Of a DNA stretch of 64,000 nucleotides, positions 23,173 through 31,714 are shown one piece after another. The notes below the pieces were generated by a model. It searched no databases. It was not told the origin of the DNA and saw only the letters and a program-made list of their open reading frames with translations. This DNA is from Actinernus sp. WN-2022 (Eukaryota; Cnidaria; Anthozoa; Actiniaria; Actinernidae). The stretch's first letter is position 1. Each line of letters starts with the position of its first letter. The DNA lies in the NCBI GenBank assembly GCA_030867875.1, contig JAOWCC010000019.1:108876047-108940046 (forward strand), given 5' to 3'. The translations under genes were made by a program, and so were the position numbers.

Positions 23173-23520
23173 CACCATCTTTTGAGGGTGCTGCAAAAAT
23201 TTCTAAAATCACAGGGTCCAGAGATGAAGGTACATGTACATAATAATAATAATGATAATAATAAAGATACAAAGTTTTAAACTTTTTAAATGATAATGCT
23301 ACAAAAAATGTTTTAACTTTCCCCCACAAAATGTCAACAATTTTGCCCACTCTCTCCAAGCTCAATATTTTATCATATCGACATGGAATTTTGCATCTAT
23401 CTACATGCTACATGTATGGTTGTATTGTTTATATACTAATCAAATTAAGGGTTGTTCAGTCAAGTGATAATTTATAATTCAATGTAAAACAAAATAATAT
23501 GAATGTCAATGGTCAGTTAC

Positions 23521-24316
23521 CTGAGGTTGAGTCAAAATCAATATCCCAACCAGCTCCCAAGCAGTCTACGATACAATCCATATCATCCACTGACTGACTG
23601 ACTTGATTAGTGGCTTGAGGGTTTGCATCGGCATCGTCTTGCACATCGTAAAACTCATCAAAAGGCATTAGATAAAATGCTAACCGTCTGTACTCCCTTC
23701 CTGATGTTTCTTTGAAAGCCGATAAGGTAAATGTGTCATTAGTTCCTGGTATGATGTTAACCTCACTGAAATCAGGATATAATAACACATAGGCGACAGA
23801 ATCATCAAATGTTTGATCAAAAAGAGCATGTTTAGCAACAGCTTTTCCAATGATTTCCGTCCTGGTGGAAGCACCTTTAACACGGATAACTTGCGATTTC
23901 CCACGCCTGGGTTTTATGCCACCATCACTTTGATAGGCAAGGCTGACTTTAATTTCTACATCTTTGTTTGTCATTTCTTTTGAAGAGAACAAATTCTTTT
24001 GTTTCTTTTTCGACTTTGGATTAAAATCTTCTTGCCTAGATCTTTCTCTTTTTTTATAAAAATCTTCGAAAGTCATTGTGGTGTTGCCAGAGCACGAGGC
24101 CGTGGAGGTGAAAGCAGTCGCTGTGCACGATGATGATGGTTGGGTTTGGCGGTTTGTCATTCCTGTACTTGCAGATGAATTCGAGAGTGCATTAACTGTA
24201 TCCACTGTAGAAGGACTGGTCGCAGATGTATCGACAAGTGCACGTGAAACTTCTTCTCTGACTGCTTTTTGAATTTCGGTCATGAAGCTCTGACTATCAC
24301 TCGACCTGCTCGCCAT
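23521..24316 (-). CDS. HECT-domain protein, exon 1
   Basis: The ATG at 24316 is in a strong context (AACATGG). The 265-residue N-terminal part is Ser/Thr-rich, then basic (FYKKRERSRQEDFNPKSKKKQK), then a compact domain of about 110 residues I do not recognise (KVSLAYQSDGGIKPRRGKSQ ... LLYPDFSEVNIIPGTNDTF). The donor CAACCTCAG|GTAACT joins in phase 1 to 22003, giving a continuous frame of about 573 residues across both exons. The exon order, a low-complexity N-terminus before a HECT domain, supports one gene. Confidence 0.78.
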
Positions 24317-24638
24317 GTTGCTGGACGTGAAAAGGAAGAACACAATCTACGCATATGCAATATTGATAGCCGCTGACGTTTTTAGTTTTGCCGGCTCACC
24401 GATGTAGAATCCTTTTCCCCGGTCTTTATGTATACCACAAGTGAAATGAAACGTTACATTTCTGCTTTATCGTTAAAAAGAGTCTTGAATAAAATGTTGT
24501 CTTCCTAATTAGATGCTTTTTGGAATAATTTCTCAAGTAAATTGTCTGTTGAAGAAAATGTTGTAGGCGTTCCTCGCTTTACACACAGGTAGCCCATTTC
24601 AGTCAAGCGCCAAAGTCCAACAATTTTAGTTTGAATTT

Positions 24639-24960
24639 TTTTTGTTTGAAGTGCGACGATTTTTTTAGTTTGCAGCGCGACATTTTTATAGTTTGCAGCG
24701 CGACATTTTTTATAGTTTGCAGCGCGACATTTTTATAGTTTGCAGCGCGACATTTTTATAGTTTGCAGCGCGACATTTTTATAGTTTGCAGCGCGACATT
24801 TTTATAGTTTGCAGCGCGACATTTTTATAATTTGCAGCGCGACATTATTATAGTTTGCTGAGAGTGACAATTTTTGTTTGTTTGCGGTGCGACCAGTTTT
24901 TTTAGTTTGCAGCGCGACAAATGTTTTAGTTTGTAGTGAAAAACTTTTTATTTGCAGTGA
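24639..24960 (+). repeat. 23-bp minisatellite AGTTTGCAGCGCGACATTTTT
   Basis: About 12 tandem copies of a 22-25-base unit. The central copies are nearly identical and the edge copies diverged (GTGCGAC, GAGTGAC). It lies between the HECT gene and a LINE tail. Confidence 0.92.
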
Positions 24961-24984
24961 GATTGATTAATTTCAGTCAATAAT

Positions 24985-25373
24985 ATTGTTTTTTACGCTG
25001 TCCCTTCTGGGCCACCGTAGAAACTGGTCGCTACGCAAACATTACTTATGATGCACGCGTTTGCTCTCTTTGTAACCTTAATGAGTTAGGTGATGAATTG
25101 CATTACTTCACCAGTTGTAATAATATAAAATTTGTAAATCTTAGAGAACGTTTTTGGGGCAATTTGTTAGCTATCAATGATTCATTTAGTTGTTTTAGTC
25201 GGCGAGAATTATTTTCGTACTGCTTGTCAATGAAGGATGAGGAGTACAGCAAAATATTGCCACGACATTATGACTATGTTTAATGATTGTACCTAGCTAC
25301 TTGTGTACTTCCAGTACTTCCTATGTATCTTTGATGGTATTTTTTGGAATAAAGTATTATTATTATTATTATT
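24985..25373 (+). pseudogene. 3' end of a LINE with terminal zinc knuckle
   Basis: The frame reads TYDARVCSLCNLNELGDELHYFTSCNNIKFVNLRERF. Its C-x2-C...H-x4-C end is typical of the C-terminus of several non-LTR reverse transcriptases (compare the copy at 57.6 kb). A stop follows, then AATAAAGTATTATTATTATT as microsatellite 3' tail. It is a 5'-truncated insertion. Confidence 0.8.
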
Positions 25374-25742
25374 TCAACGGCAAATTGCGCGCGCAAGTGA
25401 ACTTCTAAAATCAAAACGTCGTCTTGCGCGCGACTGGTTGAACAATCACAACCGCTCGATCATGACGTACTGTTGGGCAATTGGGAGCTTTCTTATTTTT
25501 CTTATTTTGAGCATCAACAACAACACATGTCCATAAGAACATCAACAAGACGTCAACAAAACATCACTAAATGGAAAACCTATCAACCTCACAGATTTTC
25601 AAACCCAGAATGTAAACCGTCGAAAAATCACTATTATTCTCAATACTGGCTATCCGTATCCAACAAAATTTACGCATCATGACAATCACCCAATTTACGT
25701 AACAAGAGGTTCATTTTTTGCTTACTGTGTTTATCAACAACC

Positions 25743-26546
25743 TTGGCCAACAGCGTATTGTCACTGCCAAGAATTATTCCTAGACTACAACGCAATCGCT
25801 TTCATAAGCTGCGATGGTCTTTGAGCAGAATACAGTATTACTCTAACTCGATATGCGTATTTAATCTAATCTTAAATAGTGGTGACGTGGAAACTAACCC
25901 TGGCCCATCTGAAACGGACTCAACCACTAACGATAATAATCTTGCCTCCATGACTCCACAAACTACATGCACTAAATGCAATGACAATGTTAATTTTACT
26001 TCTGGCCTTCTCTATGATTTATGCAATCTTTGGTGGCACAATCGCTGTCTATCTCAGTCATATGACCAATTCATTCAATCAGCGATCATTGACACCAGCT
26101 GGGTCTGCCCAAATTGCTCATCATCGCATAGCGAGGACGAAAGCGCCACAGCCGATAATGCTATTCTGCATACACCTTATGATCTGAGCGAAATATCACA
26201 GCCTGATGAGAGTTTCCTGGATGATCAGCCTGAAAATAATTCAAATCCAAACGGATGTTTTGATTTACCAAAAAGCACAAAGGGATTAATCATTGGACAC
26301 CTAAATATTCGAAACATTAAATGTGGAACTAAACTAGATGAACTAAAAGCACTATTACTCCAGAAACCGACAATCCACATTCTTTCACTCTCCGAAACCT
26401 GGCTAAATCATACCTGGACCGACGACATGTTAACCATCCCTAACTATACTTTATTGTTAGGCGTGACAGATCCGCAAATGCTCATGGCGGAGGGATTATC
26501 AGCTATATCCACAATTCTATTCCTTTCACCCGTAGACAAGATCTAG
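25743..26546 (+). pseudogene. LINE N-terminal part: 2A-like motif, PHD finger, endonuclease start
   Basis: At 25881-25907 the frame reads GDVETNPGP, the D-x-E-x-NPGP signature of ribosome-skipping 2A peptides. It is about 55 residues from the open-frame start, matching its place in known LINE 2A sequences. A PHD-like finger follows (CTKCNDN ... CNLWWHNRC ... WVCPNC). The endonuclease starts at GLIIGHLNIRNIKCGTKLDEL and includes LSLSETWLN. The frame is lost near 26470. Confidence 0.85.
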
Positions 26547-26617
26547 AACATGACACTGTCGAGTCGATCTGCATCGAAATTAGACCACCTTACACATCGC
26601 CTATCCTAGCATTAAAT

Positions 26618-27400
26618 GTGTATCGACCTCCATCTGCAGATAGTACTTACGACACTGCCCTAATGCTCATTATTGAAAGACTGGTGTCAGAAAACAAGGA
26701 GTGTTTTGTGATTGGAGATTTTAACATCAATGTAATGTGTCGTAAATCCCGCTCTACCAAACTTTTAAAGAGCCTTCATCAACTTGGACTCAAACAAATA
26801 GTTACTGTACCAACACGAACTGAGGCACGCTACACTAATGGAACATTTACTGTTTCTTCTACACTAATCGATCACATATACACCTCATCCAAGAGGAATG
26901 TCGCCCTTGTAAATGTACCGACTCTTTCACTTAGCGACCACTACCCGATATTTATTGTCCGTCGTTGCAATGCAGCTATAAAGACTAAGAAATCTAGCCA
27001 CGATACCATTCAATACCAATCCCTCATCAACTTTGATGAAGCTAAGTTTCGTGAAGACTTGCGCGCTGCCCCCTGGTCTGTGATCGAGTCGTTTGACGAT
27101 CCATCTGATGCCCTTGCAACTTGGTATGACCTCTTTAAAGACATTGTTAACCACCATGCACCTCTTCGGACTAAACGTGTTAAGTCACTTCAGCTTCCCC
27201 AATGGATGTCATCCGATATTCTATCTGACATAAAAAAAAGGGATCAACTCAAGTCTAAATCTAGTCAAGCCACCGTACCCTGGGAACTATACAGACAATT
27301 CAGAAATAAAGTCACTTACAATATTAAATTGGCTAAAAAGAACTACTATACACAACAGATTTCAGAGAATAGAAATGATTCAAATTGTGAAAGGTACTAA
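26618..27400 (+). pseudogene. LINE endonuclease C-terminal part and linker
   Basis: VYRPPSAD, CFVIGDFNINV, STLIDHIYTSS and SLSDHYPIFIV are the catalytic blocks of the apurinic-type endonuclease that nicks the target. A linker with LPQWMSSDILSDIKKRDQL leads towards the RT. A frameshift follows near 27400. Confidence 0.88.
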
Positions 27401-27474
27401 AATGCGCCGTCAATGCAAGATCTAAAGGCACTACTCCAAATTGTATACATCACAATGATAGCTCTATCACGGAC

Positions 27475-29202
27475 TTGCCAAACATAACCAATGTTTTTAA
27501 CTCACATTTTTCTCAAATCGCTGATTCCATCATAAAGGACTCAACCAATCAACACCTTAACACTGATGCACTTCATCAATTTGTGGCCGATCGTCTACCA
27601 GAAGATCAGCACTTTTCTATTCCGCGGATGTCTGCTGACTTTCTATTAAAGGAAATTCAGAATTTATCCTGTAACAAAGCTAAAGGAATCGATTCCATCA
27701 ACGTAAAACTTCTTAAAATCGGCCGCCACGAAGTCCTTCCATCTCTTCTTTATATATACAACATGAGTATAAGATCTGGAATTTTTTCAGATCAATGGAA
27801 AATCAGCAAAATTAATCCAATCCACAAAAAGGGTTCTAGGCAAGACAAAGAAAACTATCGCCCAATATCTATATTATCTGTGTTGTCAAAGATTTTAGAA
27901 CGCCATTGTGAACTCCACCTGCTTGACTTCCTTCATGAACACCGTCTTCTTAACGACTCCCAGTTTGGATCACGCCCACGTCACTCGTGCGAGTCACTAT
28001 TATTATATCTTACGGACAAGTGGCTTAATACTATGGAAAACGGCGAACTTACAGGGCTTCTTCTGGTTGACTTTAGAAAAGCTTTTGATCTAGTTGACCA
28101 TGATATTTTAATCAAAAAGCGCTCCATTTATGGAATCAGAGACTCTGCACTTTACTGGTTTACGTCTTACCTTACAGGAAGAAGACAAACAGTGTCCATT
28201 GGTCAGTTCTCTTCTGATGTACTTCCAGTACATAGCGGAGTCCCACAGTGTTCATCCCTAGGCCCTCTACTCTTCATTTTATTCATTAACGATATTCCCC
28301 TAATAAATAAGAATTATAGCACATATATGTACGTTGATGACACTACGTTAACCAGATCGGATCAATCAATAAGCTCCATCAACGCATCTCTGCAATGTGG
28401 AGCTGATAACTTGAGCGTCTGGGCTGTTCAGAATAAAATGGCCATCCACCCTGGCAAGACCAAAGTCATGCTCATTGGCACCCAAAAGAAACTTGCTACT
28501 AACTCTGAACTCCTAGACGTTTCTTTCAATGGACTCACTATTGCTCATTCATCTACCTGTGAAAAGCTCCTTGGTGTCAACATCGATGCATCACTTACCT
28601 GGAATGACCACATCGCAGCAGTTACCAAAAAGTATAACTCCAAACTTGAAGTGCTTAGAATAGTCAAACCCTATCTTCCATCTAATGAAATACTCCTACT
28701 CCATAACAGCATCGCCAAACCAACACTAGAATATTGCTGCAGTGTATGGGGAAACTGTTCCACTGAATGCCTAGACCAACTGCTACTAGCCCAAAAACGT
28801 GCTGCTAGGATCATTCTTAGTGCCGACTACTCTACTCCATCCCTAAGTCTATTCAAGGACCTTAAGATGATTCCAATATATGAAACTATTCGCCAACGAA
28901 TCCTAACGCAGACTTTTAAATGTTTAAATAATCTTGGTCCGGAATGTCTCGCTAAGCTATTGTCAAGACCTTCCTATCGTTATTCTACTAGAGCCGTTGT
29001 AAATAATAAGCGATACCTACCTAAACCTAAAACTAATGCCGGAAAGCGTTGTTTCTCATTTCTAGCACCGTCGCTATGGAATAGTTTTCCTGTCACTGCT
29101 ACTAAATCTGATACATTGCCAAAATTTAATAGATTTTGTAGGAAATATTTTAAAACTAGACTCACTAATGCTAATGAGTTGAAGAGCAATAGGTTTTACT
29201 GA
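27475..29202 (+). pseudogene. LINE reverse transcriptase
   Basis: All RT blocks are seen: KAKGIDSINVKLLK, NPIHKKGSRQDKENYRPISIL, QFGSRPRHSCESLL, LLLVDFRKAFDLVDH, GVPQCSSLGPLLFILFINDI (usually QGS, here QCS) and the catalytic YVDDTTL. The C-terminus (CSVWGNCS ... AQKRAARIIL ... SLWNSFPVTA) is CR1/L2-like and almost the same arrangement as the minus-strand LINE at 58.2-59.3 kb. The frame is open over 575 codons. Confidence 0.9.
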
Positions 29203-29510
29203 CTGTGATGTCTAACGATGTTTCTAGATCCATCCCTTAATACATGTAACCACCTTACGTTTACATATATGTTTTTAATTGTATAATTCTAAAGCTATAG
29301 TGTTTATATTTTATTCGACGTTTTTTCATATCTTCCCAATAATGTATATTCCTTTTTGAGTAGTTAAAGAATTATCTATTATGTCTTATAATGTAATTAT
29401 ATCATGTTTCTATCTTGGCATATAATAGTTAGGAGGACCAGATTGGAAACAAGTGTAAACTTTATCTGCATATCCTCATTAAATAAAGTGTTATTATTAT
29501 TATTATTACT

Positions 29511-29968
29511 AATCAATGATTACTTCTAGTCATAGTACATTAGATACACGACGCAATCTCAGTAAACGACCTTTCATGCATGCGCTCTCAAACCGGAAGC
29601 ATAAAATTCTGCTTCCGGTTATGGATTATCCCAGAGCTCTCGTATCTTGGCGCTGGCGAAAAGATCGCGGGCTCTGGGAACGAGATTGTCAAGGTGCGTG
29701 AAGAGTTTTAACTTTTTGAACTTGGCGCAGTCGTTGTTCAACAGCCAATCACAATCTTGCCCCATTTGTGTCTTACCAGAGCCTCCGATTTTTCAGTTAA
29801 ATTGAGGAGGTACTGGGAACGACAATGCAACACATTCCAAAACAAATTCAAAGCGAGCCGGTGGCCGTCGTTGTTCACACACCCGTTTTCAAACCTTGAG
29901 AACTTTTTTGTTAAAGTATGAAAAAAAATAGTAAACTCACAGTTTGAAGTTTGTTCAATTTCCCGTCG
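29511..29968. other. Host flank left of the Polinton
   Basis: No gene recognised. CTTCCGGTT-type inverted words occur near 29590-29620. CGTCG at 29964-29968 is the left target duplication of the Polinton. Confidence 0.5.
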
Positions 29969-30300
29969 AGTAGTGTGTAAAGTAGCGGTTCTGGTGCAGC
30001 ATCAACGATTTCCATCGCATCCCAATTTTCTGGCCCCTCACCCTCGACGCATTTGTTTGGACTTTGTAGACCACAATGCCCAAAATCCCAACTTATTATC
30101 TATTGAGTACCCTAGATGTTGCTATTTTGGGCATTTTGTGGTCTACAAAGTCCAAACAAATACGTCGTGGGTTCGTGGCCAGAAAATTGACATACGACGG
30201 AAACGTTGATACTGCGACCAGAACCGCCACTTTATACACTACTATAGTACACTTACCATATTTTGATACCCTATTAGAGGAAGGTATCGTAGCTACTATA
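29969..30300 (+). repeat. Polinton left terminal inverted repeat
   Basis: Matches the inverted sequence of 49330-49664 nearly base for base over about 300 bases. It is itself a hairpin: the arm 29969-30095 pairs with 30118-30243, so TGGACTTTGTAGACCACAA occurs in both orientations. Confidence 0.92.
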
Positions 30301-30310
30301 TCAAAAAACT

Positions 30311-31186
30311 ATGGCTAACATATTATGCCTCCCCATAGAAATCTTGACTAAGATCGTAGAGTATGCAGGCCCTACATCATTTGCAAGCATTGCTTTGACT
30401 TCAAAACGTCTAGACGATGCAGCATCCCTAGCACGCTACAAAAACGTAGACCAAGAGTTCCGTAAACGAGTACTCGCTTTTGGTTTTAACGATCGAGACA
30501 ATTTGGTTAGGACTTTCGGTATTTCCGCAAACGGCAACAACAATAGTTTTGCGCTAGTCTATACCAGTGAAGATGGTAATCTTAATGTCATTAAGTGGCT
30601 CGTTAAGCACTTACGGTTTGTAAAAGAGGATGGACACACTGATTATGCTCTATGCGCTGCCTGTAAGGATGACCGTCTTGATATCGCTAAGTGGCTCACT
30701 AAGCACTTCCAGTTCACCAAAGAGGATAAAGCCGTTGGTTTTGCGATACTAGATGCCGGTATAAATGACCATCTTAATACCGTTAAGTGGCTAACGATCG
30801 TTAACGATCGAGACAATTTGGTTAGGACTTTCGGTATTTCCGCAAACGGCAACAACAATAGTTTTGCGCTAGTCTATGCCAGTGAAGATGGTAATTTTAA
30901 TGTCATTAAGTGGCTCGTTAAGCACTTCCGGCTCACCATAGAGGATGAATACGTTGGTGGTGCTCTACTATGGGCCTGTAAAAATGGTCGTCTCGATACC
31001 GCTAAGTGGCTCGTTGAGTCTCTCGTTGAGTACTCCCAGCTCACCATAGAGGACGAAGACGATCTTTATGCTATACTAGATAACTACAGAAATGATTGGA
31101 TCGCCACAGAGGAAGAAGAAGAAGAAGCTCTTAATACTCTACTAGTTATCTACGAAGACTTGGTAGCTCACTACGTACACATTTAA
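30311..31186 (+). CDS. F-box and ankyrin-type repeat protein
   Basis: 291 residues, open from the ATG at 30311 just inside the left TIR. Residues 4-40 (LPIEILTKIVEYAGPTSFAS, LTSKRLDDAA) look like an F-box, which links substrates to SCF ubiquitin ligases. Five or more repeats of about 30 residues follow, with cores NLNVIKWLVKH, RLDIAKWLTKH, HLNTVKWL, NFNVIKWLVKH and RLDTAKWLVE. They resemble ankyrin repeats of giant viruses. A 130-base block at 30488 recurs at 30803 (105 codons apart) with about three changes: a recent in-frame internal duplication. An acidic EEEEEE run ends it. The role is inferred as host-directed ubiquitylation adaptor; only the domain calls are visible. Confidence 0.75.
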   Translation: MANILCLPIEILTKIVEYAGPTSFASIALTSKRLDDAASLARYKNVDQEFRKRVLAFGFNDRDNLVRTFGISANGNNNSFALVYTSEDGNLNVIKWLVKHLRFVKEDGHTDYALCAACKDDRLDIAKWLTKHFQFTKEDKAVGFAILDAGINDHLNTVKWLTIVNDRDNLVRTFGISANGNNNSFALVYASEDGNFNVIKWLVKHFRLTIEDEYVGGALLWACKNGRLDTAKWLVESLVEYSQLTIEDEDDLYAILDNYRNDWIATEEEEEEALNTLLVIYEDLVAHYVHI

Positions 31187-31196
31187 GGGTAAAAGA

Positions 31197-31235
31197 GCAA
31201 TTAGAGATACGCTAATATAAGGTATATATCCCACG
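31197..31235 (+). promoter_or_regulatory. Shared 42-bp start module, copy 1
   Basis: GCAATTAGAGATAC then GCTAATATAAGGTATATATC and CCACG lead directly into the ATG at 31236. Including the ATG, 38 of 42 bases equal the sequence in front of the minus-strand gene starting at 34285. TATATAT lies just upstream of the ATG, suggesting a compact viral-type promoter. Confidence 0.75.
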
Positions 31236-31705
31236 ATGACTGAGACGACGAAACAACACAAGCCGGAGGCCTGTCCCCCAGACATGTCGAAGTTAATTGA
31301 AAGGGTGCCATTCGTTGTGGCGAAGTTCCAAGGGGCGGCAGTAGAGTGCGCATTCTCGATACCGGTTCAATGGTAACTATTGTGGCGAAGGCGGCATACG
31401 AGCGGGACCTCAAGTCAGCGTGCGGCGACCTGCAAGGTAACGGAGAGTCGTGCGATATAGCCTGTTTTGGTGGGGGCGGCTCCATCTCTATCCTAGGCTA
31501 TATCGTAGCTGATGTTCGAGTAGGAGAGATAACGATTCCTAAGCGTTGGGTGCTCATCGTCGACACTATCAGTTCAGCTGCCGAATGGATAGAAGGGGTT
31601 ATTGGGATGAATGTAATCGCAAATCTCCCTCTTTTGCCGAAGGCATTAACTTTAAGTGGCGCTACATTCCGCCCGATTGAATTTTTAACGCGAAAAAGCA
31701 CTTAA
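31236..31705 (+). pseudogene. Retropepsin-like aspartyl protease, frameshifted
   Basis: The ATG at 31236 starts a frame reading VPFVVAKFQGAA; near 31345 a one-base loss shifts it, and the second frame reads RILDTGSMVTIV, then GYIVADVRVGE and GVIGMNVI. The order beta-strand, DTGS, G-Y-hydrophobic, GxIGMN is that of LTR-retrotransposon proteases. Total about 155 residues, a usual retropepsin size. Polintons normally encode a cysteine protease instead. The 42-bp start module shared with a second Polinton gene suggests it belongs to the element's expression programme rather than being a random LTR scrap. The frameshift disables it. Confidence 0.72.
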
Positions 31706-31714
31706 ACTTTATCG

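Larger units (their letters stand above)
22004..23520 (-). other. Intron of the HECT gene, filled with repeats
   Basis: Phase-1 intron with GTAACT donor and TATGCAG acceptor. It contains a MITE (22529-22854), a GGGACCGGTCATTATTT-type dispersed repeat with poly-G and poly-C stretches (22074-22150, 22950-23100), and (TAA)n/(CAAGAA)n microsatellites (23116-23172). Confidence 0.75.
25743..29510 (+). mobile_element. Non-LTR retrotransposon (CR1/L2-like) with 2A-like peptide and PHD finger
   Basis: N-terminal 2A-like motif, PHD-type zinc finger, AP-endonuclease and RT occur in order, ending with AATAAAGTG(TTA)n at 29483-29508. The coding region is broken by frameshifts near 26470-26620 and 27400-27475, so it is inactive. 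The 5' boundary is uncertain and may lie near 25540. Confidence 0.88.

Noticed and set aside
24639..24960. Regular 23-base repeats resembling a CRISPR array
   Set aside because: Units are contiguous with no unique spacers, diverge gradually at the edges and lie in an animal genome without cas genes.
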